This document shows positions 50,804 through 60,507 of a DNA stretch of 64,000 nt, in pieces; the stretch's first letter is position 1; the number at the start of each line of letters is the position of its first letter. Source of the DNA: Sphingomonas sp. GC_Shp_5 (GTDB taxonomy: Bacteria; Pseudomonadota; Alphaproteobacteria; Sphingomonadales; Sphingomonadaceae); contig NZ_JALNUP010000014.1 of assembly GCF_026540855.1 (NCBI RefSeq), positions 1-64,000 on the forward strand, given 5' to 3'. A program made the translations under genes and the position numbers. Below the pieces are notes generated by a model. The model ran no database searches. It saw nothing but the letters and a program-made list of their open reading frames with translations, and was not told where the DNA came from.

Positions 50804-53021
50804 TTCCGCCGCGGCCAATGGGGCCGGCACGATGGGGCGGGGCGGCCGGGCCTTGTTCGTGCTCACCATCCTGGCCGGATCGTTCCTGCTGTTCCTGGTC
50901 CAGCCGATGGTGGCGCGGATGGCGCTGCCGCGGCTCGGCGGCGCGCCGGCGGTGTGGAATTCGGCGATGCTGGTCTACCAGACGCTGCTGCTCGGCGGTT
51001 ATGCCTATGCGCATGCGCTGGGCGCGCTGAAGCCGCGCGCGCAGGCGGCGATCCACCTTGGCGTGCTGCTGGTCGCCGCGGCCTGGCTGCCGATCGGCCT
51101 CGTCGCGCTCGATCTGCCGGCGACACTCACGCCCGCGCTTGGCGTGCCGCTGCTGCTCGGCGCGTCGATTGGGCCATTGTTCTTCGCGATCGCGGCGCAG
51201 GCGCCGCTGGTGCAGCGCTGGTTCGCGCTGTCGAGCCGCGGCGGTGATCCCTATGCACTCTACGCTGCGTCCAACGTCGGCAGCTTCGCCGGGCTGATCG
51301 CCTATCCGCTGCTGGTGGAGCCGCTGATGGCGCTGCATGGCCAGAGCTGGCTGTGGAGCGGCGGCTATCTGCTGGTGATCGCCCTGGTGCTCGCCTGCGC
51401 GACCCGGCTGCCGCGTGCCGCGGTCGCCGCGCATGTGCTGCCGACCAGCGCGCCCGCCAGTCGCCGCCGCGTGCTCCACTGGATCGCGCTGTCGCTGGTA
51501 CCCTCGGGGCTGATGCTGGCCACCTCGACCTATATTACCACCGATATCGTCGCGATGCCGCTGCTGTGGGTGCTCCCCCTCGGCCTCTACCTGCTGAGCT
51601 TCACCATCGCCTTCGCCGCACGACGCGAGACCGCGGACCTGCTCACCCGGGTGGCGCCGATCACGGTGCTGCTGTTCGGCGGCGTGATGATCGGCGGGTT
51701 CAACGCCCAGCCGCTGATCAACGTCTCGATGGCGCTACTGCTGTTGTTCATGGTCTCAGTGGCGCTGCACACCCACCTCTACCGGCTGCGCCCGGCGCCC
51801 GACCGGCTGACCGGCTTCTATCTCGCCATGGCGCTCGGCGGCGCGCTCGGCGGCGTGTTCGCCGGGCTGATCGCCCCGGTGCTGTTCGACTGGACCTATG
51901 AATATCCGCTGCTGATCTTCGCTGCCGGGCTGCTGGTGCCGCAGGTCTATCTCACCGCCCGGATTCGCGATCTATGGTGGGGCAACGGCAAGTTCGCCGC
52001 CTATGGCGCGATCGGCGTCGCGCTGCTGATCTTGTTCGTGCTGACCTTCGCGGGCCCGCAGGATCTGTTCGGCGAGGGCCATCAGGGCATGGCCTTCATC
52101 GTCATCGCCGGGATCGGGCTGGTCTCGGTCGGCAACAAGCTGCCCTATGCGATCATCCTCGCCGCGGCGCTGACGCTGTTCGGCGGTTATCGCTCGGTGG
52201 CCTTGTCGTGGGAGAGCGGGGCGCGGACGCGCAGCTATTTCGGCGTCTACACCGTGCGCGAACGGCCCGGGGTGCGCGAGCTCGATCACGGCACCACGGT
52301 GCATGGCATCCAGCTCAAGGGCAGCCCGGCGCGCGAACGCACGCCGACCACTTATTATGCGCGCGGCTCGGGGGTCGGCCAGGCGATGGAACTGCTCGAC
52401 GCACTTTATGGCCCCCACGCGCGAGTCGGCGTGGTCGGGCTCGGCACCGGCACGCTCGCCTGCTATGCCAAGCCTGGCCAGCAATGGCGCTTCTACGAGA
52501 TCGACCCCGCGGTGGTGCGGATCGCGCGCGACACCGGGCAGTTCACCTATTTGCATGATTGCCTGCCGCGGCCGACCATCCGGCTCGGCGATGCGCGGAT
52601 CAGCCTGTCGCACGATACGCCGGCGAGCCTCGATCTCCTCGCGCTCGACGCCTTCTCGTCCGACGCGATTCCTATGCATCTGATGACCGCCGAGGCGTTC
52701 GCGACCTATGCGCGGGTGGTCGCGCCCGACGGGCTGCTGCTGGTGCACATCTCCAACCGCTTCCTCGATCTGGAACCCGTGGTGGCCGCTGCGGCGCATG
52801 ACGGCGGCTGGAGCGCGCTGCAGCTGATGTATCGGCCGAGCCCGCTCGAGCCCGATGCCTCGGCGAGCCAATGGATCGCGCTATCGCGCAACCCCAATGC
52901 GTTAAAGGCGCTCAAGGCGCTCGACACCGATTGGGCGCCGATCCACGCCCGGCCGGGGTTCGCCGCCTGGACCGACGATTATTCGACCATCCTGCCGCTG
53001 CTCAAGTGGCGGCAGCATTGA
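50796..53021 (+). CDS. Fused MFS/spermidine synthase-like protein
   Basis: A 741-residue fusion. Residues about 1-440 contain about 12 membrane segments of major-facilitator type (LFVLTILAGSFLLFLVQPMV at the start). Residues about 480-740 form a soluble domain like spermidine synthase/SAM-dependent enzymes (VGVVGLGTGTLACYAKPGQQ, YEIDPAVVRIA, DLLALDAFSSDAIPMHLMT). Such fusions are annotated widely, but their activity is not established. It starts inside hemB, so the two are co-transcribed. Confidence 0.85.
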   Translation: MADSAAANGAGTMGRGGRALFVLTILAGSFLLFLVQPMVARMALPRLGGAPAVWNSAMLVYQTLLLGGYAYAHALGALKPRAQAAIHLGVLLVAAAWLPIGLVALDLPATLTPALGVPLLLGASIGPLFFAIAAQAPLVQRWFALSSRGGDPYALYAASNVGSFAGLIAYPLLVEPLMALHGQSWLWSGGYLLVIALVLACATRLPRAAVAAHVLPTSAPASRRRVLHWIALSLVPSGLMLATSTYITTDIVAMPLLWVLPLGLYLLSFTIAFAARRETADLLTRVAPITVLLFGGVMIGGFNAQPLINVSMALLLLFMVSVALHTHLYRLRPAPDRLTGFYLAMALGGALGGVFAGLIAPVLFDWTYEYPLLIFAAGLLVPQVYLTARIRDLWWGNGKFAAYGAIGVALLILFVLTFAGPQDLFGEGHQGMAFIVIAGIGLVSVGNKLPYAIILAAALTLFGGYRSVALSWESGARTRSYFGVYTVRERPGVRELDHGTTVHGIQLKGSPARERTPTTYYARGSGVGQAMELLDALYGPHARVGVVGLGTGTLACYAKPGQQWRFYEIDPAVVRIARDTGQFTYLHDCLPRPTIRLGDARISLSHDTPASLDLLALDAFSSDAIPMHLMTAEAFATYARVVAPDGLLLVHISNRFLDLEPVVAAAAHDGGWSALQLMYRPSPLEPDASASQWIALSRNPNALKALKALDTDWAPIHARPGFAAWTDDYSTILPLLKWRQH

Positions 53022-53043
53022 TCGGCGCCTCCCGCTCCTGAAC

Positions 53044-53553
53044 CTAGGCGGCGGGCAGGGCGTGCTGCAGGCGGGTGATGGTCGCGGTCTGCGCGTCGAC
53101 CTCTTCCTGGGCCTTGCCGCGCAGGGTGGTCAGCGCCGGATAGTCGGGCGCTAGGCTCGCGGCGCGATCGCTCGCGGCCTGGTCGAGGTCGGTGAGAAGC
53201 GACGACGCCTGCGCGCGCCAATCGTCGAGCTGGGCAAGCGCGGTCTGCGCATCGAGCCAGGCATCGCTGCCGACCGCGGCACCGCGCGCCTTGCGGCCTG
53301 CCGCATCAGCCTTGGCGGCATCCGCCGCGAAGCCCTTGGCGATGCCCTCGAGCGAGGTGCCGAGCGTCGCGATCCTGGCGTCGAGCGCCGGATCCGGCTT
53401 GGCCTCCACGGGCTTGGTGACGGGTTCGGCGAACCCGAGCTTTTCGATCGGGCGCGGCGCCAGCGAGGGATAAGCGCCGGAATCGGTGGCGCAGGCCGCG
53501 AGCAGCGGGGCGAGGACGATCGGGCACGCGAGGGCGGCGACGGTGATTTTCAT
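53044..53553 (-). CDS. Lipoprotein of unknown function
   Basis: A 169-residue protein with a lipoprotein signal peptide (MKITVAALACPIVLAPLLAAC, lipobox LAAC with Cys at about residue 21). The body is Ala-rich and helical, with coiled-coil character (ALDARIATLGTSLEG, LDDWRAQASSLL). It would be attached to the outer or inner membrane. No family is recognised. Confidence 0.7.
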   Translation of the reverse strand: MKITVAALACPIVLAPLLAACATDSGAYPSLAPRPIEKLGFAEPVTKPVEAKPDPALDARIATLGTSLEGIAKGFAADAAKADAAGRKARGAAVGSDAWLDAQTALAQLDDWRAQASSLLTDLDQAASDRAASLAPDYPALTTLRGKAQEEVDAQTATITRLQHALPAA

Positions 53554-53633
53554 GGTGCGGGTCTATGCGGCGGAGAAAAGTGACGCAACGCACTTGCGCG
53601 GTTCGACGCGTCTGCTATCAGCGCGCCTCCAAT

Positions 53634-53710
53634 GCACCCATAGCTCAGCTGGATAGAGCATCAGACTACGAATCTGAGGGTCGGGCGTTCGAATCGCTCT
53701 GGGTGCACCA
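53634..53710 (+). tRNA. tRNA-Arg (ACG)
   Basis: A 77-nt cloverleaf. The acceptor GCACCCA pairs with TGGGTGC, followed by A and encoded CCA. The D arm is GCTCAGCTGGATAGAGC. The anticodon stem TCAGA/TCTGA has loop CTACGAA (anticodon ACG). The T-loop is GTTCGAATC. Confidence 0.96.
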
Positions 53711-53715
53711 CTACC

Positions 53716-53746
53716 ATCCCCGCTCAAGCCCCGGCTTGGCGGGGAT
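53716..53746 (+). terminator. Terminator-like hairpin after tRNA-Arg
   Basis: ATCCCCGC (53716-53723) pairs with GCGGGGAT (53739-53746), with an inner CAAGCC/GGCTTG helix. It is followed by TGTCGTTTG. It starts 6 bp after the tRNA CCA end. Confidence 0.7.
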
Positions 53747-53849
53747 TGTCGTTTGTGGCGCCGACGATCGGCGCAGCCTTTCGCATCGACACGGGGAGCG
53801 ATACATTCGCATCGCCGGGCAGCGACGCCGGCGATGTCGGGAGCAAGCG

Positions 53850-54221
53850 ATGTCGGACAAGCCGATTGCCGAACGGCTGCAGGTAAAAGGCGATCGTCGC
53901 CTCGCCGTGATCGATGCGCCCGCCCCGGTCGACGCCGCGATCGGCCAGGTCGAGGCGCGGGTCGCGCCGGACCAGGCCGAGGTGGTGCTGCTGTTCGCGA
54001 CGGACCGGGCGGCGCTCGACACGGGCCTCGACAGATGGCTGCCGCGCGTCGGCGCGGGCTGCCTCCTGTGGGTCGCCTATCCCAAACTGACCTCCGCGCT
54101 GGCCAAGGACCTCAATCGCGATCTGATCCGCGCGGCGATGATCGCGCGCGGGCTCGACACGGTGAGTCAGATCGCGATCGATCAGGACTGGTCGGCGATG
54201 CGGCTGAAGCGGATCGCCTGA
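53850..54221 (+). CDS. DUF3052-like protein
   Basis: A 123-residue protein with the DUF3052-type pattern: EVVLLFATDRAALDTGLDRW, then LLWVAYPKLTSALAKDLNRD and QIAIDQDWSAMRLKRI at the C-terminus. The function of this family is unknown. ATG 53850 is chosen because earlier in-frame sequence runs through the tRNA gene. Confidence 0.7.
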   Translation: MSDKPIAERLQVKGDRRLAVIDAPAPVDAAIGQVEARVAPDQAEVVLLFATDRAALDTGLDRWLPRVGAGCLLWVAYPKLTSALAKDLNRDLIRAAMIARGLDTVSQIAIDQDWSAMRLKRIA

Positions 54222-54282
54222 CCCGGCCTACTCCCGGCGTTGGGGGGTGCCAAAGGGCGGTGTGCGCCGCTAAGGCCGCGTG

Positions 54283-55287
54283 ATGATCCGCCGTTTCCTG
54301 TCGCTGTTCGAGCCCTTCATTCTGTTGCTGCTCGGCACCGTGCTGCTCGCCACCGTTCTGCCTGCGCGAGGCGAGGCGGCGACCATCGTCGCTTACGCCG
54401 CCGACATCGGCATCGTGCTGCTGTTCTTCCTTCATGGCGCCAAGCTGTCGCGCGAGGCAATCTGGGAGGGCGCGCGCAACTGGCGGCTGCACGCTGCGGT
54501 GCTGGCGACCACCTTCGTGCTGTTTCCGTTGCTGGGGATCGCGATGAGCCACGTGCCCGGGCTCACCGCGCCGGTTGCGATCGGCATGGTGTTCCTCACC
54601 CTGCTGCCCTCGACGGTGCAATCCTCGATCGCCTTCACCGCGATCGCGCGCGGCAACGTCGCCGCGGCAGTGTGCAGCGCGTCCTTCTCCAACCTGATCG
54701 GCATCGTGCTGACCCCGGCGCTGGTCGCGGTGCTGATCGGCGGGATGGGCGGCGGCGGCAGCGGCATCTCGCTCGGCGCCGTCGAGTCGATCGTGCTGCA
54801 GCTGCTGGTGCCGTTCGTCGCCGGGCAGTTGCTGCGGCCGTGGATCGGCGGCTTCGTCAGCCGCCACAAGGCGCTGCTCGGCGTGGTCGATCGCGGGTCG
54901 ATCCTGCTGGTGGTCTATAGTGCGTTCGGCGCCGCGGTGGTCGAGGGGCTGTGGCACCGGGTGTCGCCCGCAAGCCTCGGCGTCATCCTGCTGCTGTGCG
55001 CGATCCTGCTCGCCGTGGTGCTGGCGGTGACCTGGCTGGTCGGGCGGGCGCTGAGCTTCAGCCGCGAGGATGCGATCGTGCTGCTGTTCTGCGGCTCGAA
55101 GAAGAGCCTCGCGTCGGGCGTGCCGATGGCCGGCGTGCTGTTTCCGCCGGCGCAGGTCGGCGTGGTGCTGCTGCCGATCATGCTGTTCCATCAGATCCAG
55201 CTGATCGCCTGCGCGCTGATCGCGCGGCGCTATGCGGGCGCGCGCCCGGCGGGGGAGGACGTCCAACGGCAACCGACGAACGGGTGA
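54283..55287 (+). CDS. Bile acid:sodium symporter-like membrane protein (SBF/DUF4137)
   Basis: A 334-residue transporter with ten predicted membrane segments, of the YfeH/SBF-like branch of bile acid:sodium symporters (FEPFILLLLGTVLLATVLP, VFLTLLPSTVQSSIAFTAIA, GSKKSLASGVPMAGVLFP). LLPSTVQSS and the GSKKSLASG segment are characteristic. The start may be GTG 54280 or ATG 54283. The substrate is unknown. It is convergent with cysQ. Confidence 0.87.
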   Translation: MIRRFLSLFEPFILLLLGTVLLATVLPARGEAATIVAYAADIGIVLLFFLHGAKLSREAIWEGARNWRLHAAVLATTFVLFPLLGIAMSHVPGLTAPVAIGMVFLTLLPSTVQSSIAFTAIARGNVAAAVCSASFSNLIGIVLTPALVAVLIGGMGGGGSGISLGAVESIVLQLLVPFVAGQLLRPWIGGFVSRHKALLGVVDRGSILLVVYSAFGAAVVEGLWHRVSPASLGVILLLCAILLAVVLAVTWLVGRALSFSREDAIVLLFCGSKKSLASGVPMAGVLFPPAQVGVVLLPIMLFHQIQLIACALIARRYAGARPAGEDVQRQPTNG

Positions 55288-55307
55288 GCGGCATTCGCCC
55301 GGTCTGG

Positions 55308-56039
55308 TCAGCCCGCTGCGGCGATCGCGGCGAGCACCGGGGCGGCGAGGTCGCGGCGGCAGATCAGCAGGTCGGGCAACAGCGGGTTGTGGCAATTGTA
55401 GACCAGCGGCGCGCCGTCGATCCGCGACGCGTGCAGCCCGGCGGCGAGCGCGACTGCGGCGGGCGCGCAATTGTCCCATTCGAACTGGCCGCCGTCATGC
55501 AGGTAGATATCGGCGCGGCCGTCGACCACCGCCATCGCCTTGGCACCGGCCGAGCCCATCGGGATCAGCGTCGCGCCGAGCGCCTCGACGACGCGGCGGG
55601 CGACGTCGGGCGCACGCGTGCGGCTGACCACCATCCGCGGCGGGTTGCTGCAGGGGTGGTCATAAGGCGCGTCGCCGGTGACATAGACCTTGCCGGCGGC
55701 AGGCACCGCGACCGCGCCGATGCTGGGGCGGCCGTCCACCGCGAGGCCGATGTGGACCGCCCAGTCGGCGAGCCCTTCGGCATATTCGCGGGTGCCGTCG
55801 AGCGGATCGACGATCCACACCCGGCTGGCGGCACAGCGGGCGGTGTCGTCGATCGACTCCTCCGAGAGGATGAAATCGGCCGGGCGCGCGGCGCGCAGGC
55901 GCCTGATGATCAGCTGGTTGGCATCCTCGTCACCGCGGTCGCCCAGCGTGCGGCCGGTGCAGCCGCTGTGGGCGCGGATGTCGAGCAGCAGCGCGCCGGC
56001 CTCGAGCGCGATCGCGCGGGCAAGATCGGCATCAGTCAC
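55308..56039 (-). CDS. cysQ: 3'(2'),5'-bisphosphate nucleotidase
   Basis: A 243-residue inositol-monophosphatase-fold enzyme that removes the 3'-phosphate from PAP/PAPS made during sulfate activation. Metal-site motifs are visible: SEES (about residues 68-71), [10 protein letters not shown] (about residues 85-94) and [14 protein letters not shown] near the C-terminus. GTG 56039 is preferred because it overlaps the cysNC stop by 4 bp. An ATG 15 bp upstream is possible. Confidence 0.9.
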   Translation of the reverse strand: MTDADLARAIALEAGALLLDIRAHSGCTGRTLGDRGDEDANQLIIRRLRAARPADFILSEESIDDTARCAASRVWIVDPLDGTREYAEGLADWAVHIGLAVDGRPSIGAVAVPAAGKVYVTGDAPYDHPCSNPPRMVVSRTRAPDVARRVVEALGATLIPMGSAGAKAMAVVDGRADIYLHDGGQFEWDNCAPAAVALAAGLHASRIDGAPLVYNCHNPLLPDLLICRRDLAAPVLAAIAAAG

Positions 56040-57949
56040 AGGTCGGGGCTCCACACGCCGAGCACATGCTCGACGATCCGCTCGGCAGCGGCCTCCGGGC
56101 TCTCGCGCCGGGTGTCGATGCGGATCTCGGGCGCCTCGGGTGCCTCATACGGGCTGGAGATGCCCGTGAAATGCGCGATCTCTCCGGCGCGCGCCTTGGC
56201 GTACAATCCCTTCACGTCGCGAGCTTCCGCGGTTTCCAGGGGCGTGTCGACGAAAATCTCGACGAACTCGCCGGCGGGCAGCAGGCTGCGGACCAGCGCG
56301 CGCTCGGCGCGGAACGGCGAGATGAAGGCGGTCAGCACGATCAGCCCGGCATCGGTCATCAGCTTGGCGACCTCGCCGACCCGGCGGATGTTCTCGATTC
56401 GGTCGGCATCGTTGAAGCCGAGATCCTTGTTGAGGCCATGGCGGACGTTGTCGCCGTCAAGCAGGAAGCTGTGGCGGCCGAGCGCGTGGAGCTTCTTCTC
56501 GACGAGGTTGGCAATGGTCGACTTGCCCGAGCCCGACAGGCCGGTGAACCACAGCAGCCGCGGTGCCTGGCCCTTCTGGCGGGCGTGCGCCTCGCGGCCG
56601 ATGTCGATCGACTGCCAGTGGACGTTCTGCGCACGGCGCAGCGCGTGGGCGATCATGCCGGCGGCAACGGTGGCGTTGGTCTCGCGATCGATCAGGATGA
56701 AGCCGCCGAGCTCCTGCGACTCGGCATAAGCCGCGAACACGACCGGCCGGTCGGTGAACACCTCGGCGACGCCGATGTCGTTGAGCGCCAGCGTCTTGGC
56801 GGAGAGCTCGGCCTGGGTGTTGACGTCGACCACGTGGCGCGGCGGCTGGACGGTGGCGCCGACCGTCTGGGTGCCGAGCTTGAGCCAATAGCCGCGGCCG
56901 GGAACCAGCGGATTGTCGGCGAGCCAGACCATCGTTGCCAGGAATTGGTTGGCGGCCTCGGGCGGGTGATCGGCCGCGGCGATGACGTCGCCGCGCGAGC
57001 AATCGACCTCGTCGGCGAGCACCAGGGTAACCGCGTCGCCGGCGCTCGCCTGGTCGCGGTCGCCGGCGAAGCTGACGATCCTCGCGATGCTGGTGGTGCG
57101 GCCGGAGGGCACCAGGCGCACTGCGTCGCCGGGGCGGACCGTGCCGCTGGCGATCGTGCCGGCAAAGCCGCGGAAGTCGAGGTTGGGGCGGTTGACCCAT
57201 TGCACCGGCATGCGGAACGGCGCCGCGGCGGCGCGATCAGCTTCGACCGGGATCGCCTCGAGATGCGGCAGCAGCGCCGGGCCGGTGTACCAGGGCATGT
57301 CTGGCGAGGCGCTCGCGACATTGGCGCCGCTGAGGCCGGACAGGGGGATAGCGGTGAAGGAGGCGACGCCGATCGAGGCGGCGAAATCGCCATAATCGGC
57401 GACAATAGCGTCGAAACGCGCCTGATCATGGCCGACAAGATCCATCTTGTTCACCGCGAGCACGATGTGGCGGATGCCGATCAGATGCGCGAGAAACGAG
57501 TGGCGCCGCGTTTGGGTGAGCACGCCCTTGCGCGCGTCGATCAGGATCACCGCGCAATCGGCGGTCGACGCGCCGGTGATCATGTTGCGGGTATATTGTT
57601 CGTGACCCGGGGTATCGGCGACGATGAACTTGCGCTTCTCGGTGGCGAAGAAGCGATAGGCGACGTCGATGGTGATGCCCTGCTCGCGCTCGGCGGCGAG
57701 GCCGTCGACCAGCAAGGCAAAATCGATGTTCTGCCCCTGCGTGCCGAGCCGGCGGCTGTCCGCCTCGAGCGCGGCGAGCTGGTCCTCGAAGATCGTCTTG
57801 GAATCGTAAAGCAGGCGACCGATCAGCGTCGACTTGCCGTCGTCGACCGAGCCGCAGGTGATAAACCGCAGCATCGACTTGCGCGCGTGAAGGTCGAGAT
57901 AGGCGTGAATGTCGGCGGCGACCAGCGCGTCGGGGGTGTAGGCGGTCAT
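56036..57949 (-). CDS. cysNC: Bifunctional sulfate adenylyltransferase subunit 1/APS kinase
   Basis: A 637-residue fusion. The N-terminal CysN GTPase regulates ATP sulfurylase: G1 [13 protein letters not shown] (about residues 33-45), G3 DTPGHEQY, G4 NKMD, then the translation-factor-like beta barrel. The C-terminal CysC kinase (about residues 450-637), which makes PAPS, has [18 protein letters not shown] and a [10 protein letters not shown] motif. ATG 57949 is chosen by the conserved start. It lies 40 bp after cysD and is coupled to cysQ. Confidence 0.95.
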   Translation of the reverse strand: MTAYTPDALVAADIHAYLDLHARKSMLRFITCGSVDDGKSTLIGRLLYDSKTIFEDQLAALEADSRRLGTQGQNIDFALLVDGLAAEREQGITIDVAYRFFATEKRKFIVADTPGHEQYTRNMITGASTADCAVILIDARKGVLTQTRRHSFLAHLIGIRHIVLAVNKMDLVGHDQARFDAIVADYGDFAASIGVASFTAIPLSGLSGANVASASPDMPWYTGPALLPHLEAIPVEADRAAAAPFRMPVQWVNRPNLDFRGFAGTIASGTVRPGDAVRLVPSGRTTSIARIVSFAGDRDQASAGDAVTLVLADEVDCSRGDVIAAADHPPEAANQFLATMVWLADNPLVPGRGYWLKLGTQTVGATVQPPRHVVDVNTQAELSAKTLALNDIGVAEVFTDRPVVFAAYAESQELGGFILIDRETNATVAAGMIAHALRRAQNVHWQSIDIGREAHARQKGQAPRLLWFTGLSGSGKSTIANLVEKKLHALGRHSFLLDGDNVRHGLNKDLGFNDADRIENIRRVGEVAKLMTDAGLIVLTAFISPFRAERALVRSLLPAGEFVEIFVDTPLETAEARDVKGLYAKARAGEIAHFTGISSPYEAPEAPEIRIDTRRESPEAAAERIVEHVLGVWSPDL

Positions 57950-57989
57950 GCGTCTGCCCCGGCGACGCGGACGCGGGAGGAGTGGCCCA

Positions 57990-58889
57990 TCAGAAATACC
58001 CCTCGCGCTTCTTCTTTTCCATGCTCGCACTCTGATCGTGGTCGATCGCCCGGCCCTGGCGTTCGGAGGTGGTGGTGAGCAGCATCTCCTGGATCACCGC
58101 GGTCAGCGTGGTCGCCTCGCTCTCCACCGCACCGGTCAACGGATAGCAGCCGAGGGTGCGGAAGCGGATCGAGCGCTGGACCGGCACCTCACCGTCGCGC
58201 AGCCTGAAACGATCGTCGTCGACCATCAGCAGCATGCCGTCGCGCTCCACCGTTGGTCGCGGTGCGGCGAGGTAGAGCGGCACGATCTCGATGCCCTCGG
58301 CGAGGATGTACTGCCAGATGTCGAGCTCGGTCCAGTTCGACAGCGGGAAGACGCGGATGCTCTCGCCGCGGTGGATGCGGGCGTTGTAGAGATGCCAGAG
58401 CTCGGGACGTTGCGCCTTGGGATCCCAGCCGTGGCCAGCCGAACGGAACGAGAAGATCCGCTCCTTGGCACGGCTCTTCTCCTCGTCGCGCCGGGCGCCG
58501 CCAAACGCCGCATCATAGCCGCCGGCGGTGAGCGCCTGCTTCAGCCCCTCGGTCTTCCACAGGTCGGTGTGGCGGCTGCCATGATCGAACGGGTTGATCC
58601 CGGCCGTCTCGGCATCGGGGTTCTTGTGGACGATGAGCTCCATGCCCGCCGCCGCCGCGGCGCGGTCGCGCAGCGCATACATCGCCTGGAACTTCCAGGT
58701 GGTGTCGACATGGAGCAACGGAAACGGCGGCCGTGCCGGGAAGAAGGCCTTGCGCGCGAGATGCAGCATCACCGCGGAATCCTTGCCGATCGAATAGAGC
58801 ATCACCGGGCGCTCGGCCTCGGCGACGACTTCACGCAGGATGTGGATGCTCTCGGCTTCGAGGCGATCGAGATGGGTGGGCCCGCTCAT
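57990..58889 (-). CDS. cysD: Sulfate adenylyltransferase subunit 2
   Basis: A 299-residue PP-loop ATP pyrophosphatase that forms APS from ATP and sulfate with CysN. It shows the PP-loop [18 protein letters not shown] (about residues 32-49), [28 protein letters not shown] and the C-terminal REGYF. It is the first gene of cysD-cysNC-cysQ. No CysB- or IscR-type site is recognised in the 57 bp upstream. Confidence 0.95.
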   Translation of the reverse strand: MSGPTHLDRLEAESIHILREVVAEAERPVMLYSIGKDSAVMLHLARKAFFPARPPFPLLHVDTTWKFQAMYALRDRAAAAAGMELIVHKNPDAETAGINPFDHGSRHTDLWKTEGLKQALTAGGYDAAFGGARRDEEKSRAKERIFSFRSAGHGWDPKAQRPELWHLYNARIHRGESIRVFPLSNWTELDIWQYILAEGIEIVPLYLAAPRPTVERDGMLLMVDDDRFRLRDGEVPVQRSIRFRTLGCYPLTGAVESEATTLTAVIQEMLLTTTSERQGRAIDHDQSASMEKKKREGYF

Positions 58890-58946
58890 GCCACCTCAAA
58901 TAGTGGCCGGTTCGCCGCGCGCGATCAACTTATCCTGTGCCGCGCC

Positions 58947-59177
58947 CTAGCGGGCGTGCGGGTCTGCCTGCCGGCGCTCGACCGAATCGATCAGCTGGCC
59001 GCCGGCCATGAACACCGCGATCGGGCAGACCGCGAACAGCAGCCAGCCGCCATAGCCGGGATATTGCTGGAGATAGTGCATGCCCCGTTCCACCGCGCCG
59101 AGCCCGAGGCCGTAGATGATGAGGAAGGCCTCGAACTTGGTCTTGATGATGAACAGGCGACGGATACGATTCCACAT
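58947..59177 (-). CDS. Hypothetical membrane protein
   Basis: A 76-residue protein with two hydrophobic segments (FEAFLIIYGLGLGAVERG, then GGWLLFAVCPIAVFMAGGQL) and a basic N-terminus. The family is unknown. It lies 57 bp upstream of cysD on the same strand and may share its promoter, without a functional link being evident. Confidence 0.65.
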   Translation of the reverse strand: MWNRIRRLFIIKTKFEAFLIIYGLGLGAVERGMHYLQQYPGYGGWLLFAVCPIAVFMAGGQLIDSVERRQADPHAR

Positions 59178-59253
59178 GCCGGGTGATCAGCAAGGACAAT
59201 GCCAATCGCGCAAATGCGCCACTCCAGCCGAGGCTGACATGGTTAGCTGTCAG

Positions 59254-60507
59254 TTAACCCGACAGGTGCAACGTTTCCAATAGAGCGGCACGCGCGGCCT
59301 CGACATTGCGGATCAGCGCGTCGCGGCCGAGATCGCCGGGATCGATCTCGCTCGGCCAAGTGGCGGTGACGGTCGCGGCGATCCGATCGAGCGCGGCCTC
59401 GTCGACCAGGAAGCGCGGATCGACCGTGGCCGGAGCGGCGACGACGCGCAGTCGCAGGCACGCCGGGCCACCGCCGTTCGCCATCGATTCGGTGACGTCG
59501 ACCACCTCGACCCGGCGGATCGGGCCGTTGCCGGCGACGTGGCGCTTCAGCCAGCCCCATACCGCGAGGTTGGCACGCGCCTCGCTCGGCACCACCAGCG
59601 CCATGCCGGCGGCGGTTGTCACCAGTTGCGCATTGAACAGATAGGAAGCGATTGCATCGGCGAGGCTGACCTCGGCAGCGGGCACCTCGACGATTTCGAC
59701 CTCGGGCAGCAGGCGGCGGCAATCGGCGTAGAAGCCGTCCCGGTCGGCGAACGCCTGTTCGTGCGCAAACAGCACGCGCTCGTTGGCGACCGCGACGACG
59801 TCATTGTGGAAGGCGCCGGCGGCGATCGCCTCAGGTGATTGCTGGACCAGGAGGGTGCGCGCCGGATCGAGCCGGTGGGCGCGCGCGACCGCCTCGCTGG
59901 CATCGCGATGCTGGCGCGCGGGGAAGGGGCCACCGGGCAGGGTGTAGACGAAGATCTCGATCCCCGGCGTGTCGTGGCGCGCGCACAGCCGCATGTGGTT
60001 GGCGGCACCCTCGTCGCCGAACGGCGCCGGGATCGGGCCGTGGACGGCAAAGGCGTCGGCGGCGAAGGCGAGGCGGAGCTGGGCGAGCGTCTCGGGCCAC
60101 TCGTGGCTGCGATGCGGCATCGTCATCAGATTGGCGACCGAGAGGTGGCAGCGGCCGTCGGCAGTGTCGGGCGCGGGCGATACAGTCGCGGCATTGGCGG
60201 CCCACATCGCCGAGGCGGACATCGCCTGCGCCTGGAAGTGCCGGGGAGCGTCGGCCTGGGTGGTGGCGAGCGCCGCCAGCCAGCGGTGATCGGGGCGGGG
60301 ATGAGGCAGCAGGATACCCTGGACGAGCCCGAGCGCGAGGTTGGCGCGCATCTTGGCAATGCCCTGCAGCGCGGCGGCGCGGGGGCGCGACAGCTGCCCG
60401 GCATGCGCGGTGGCGGCGAGGTTGCCCGGCGACAGGCCGGCATAATTGTGGCTCGGCCCGACGATGCCGTCGAAATTGATCTCGACCAGCTTCATCCCGG
60501 CGCTCAC
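59254..60507 (-). CDS. astB: N-succinylarginine dihydrolase
   Basis: A 417-residue enzyme of the arginine succinyltransferase (AST) pathway that hydrolyses N-succinylarginine to N-succinylornithine, CO2 and ammonia. It shows the family start VEINFDGIVGPSHNYAGLS. Likely catalytic residues are Glu in DEGAANH (about 166), His in GAFHNDVVAV (234) and Cys in GGGPACLRL (349). ATG 60507 overlaps the astA stop by 4 bp. astC, astD and astE are not in the window. Confidence 0.95.
   Translation of the reverse strand: MSAGMKLVEINFDGIVGPSHNYAGLSPGNLAATAHAGQLSRPRAAALQGIAKMRANLALGLVQGILLPHPRPDHRWLAALATTQADAPRHFQAQAMSASAMWAANAATVSPAPDTADGRCHLSVANLMTMPHRSHEWPETLAQLRLAFAADAFAVHGPIPAPFGDEGAANHMRLCARHDTPGIEIFVYTLPGGPFPARQHRDASEAVARAHRLDPARTLLVQQSPEAIAAGAFHNDVVAVANERVLFAHEQAFADRDGFYADCRRLLPEVEIVEVPAAEVSLADAIASYLFNAQLVTTAAGMALVVPSEARANLAVWGWLKRHVAGNGPIRRVEVVDVTESMANGGGPACLRLRVVAAPATVDPRFLVDEAALDRIAATVTATWPSEIDPGDLGRDALIRNVEAARAALLETLHLSG

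Noticed and set aside
48860-50869. Single 669-residue minus-strand gene spanning the lipid kinase and hemB antisense
   Set aside because: The kinase family starts at GTG 49744. The upstream part is antisense to hemB, which has clear active-site motifs.
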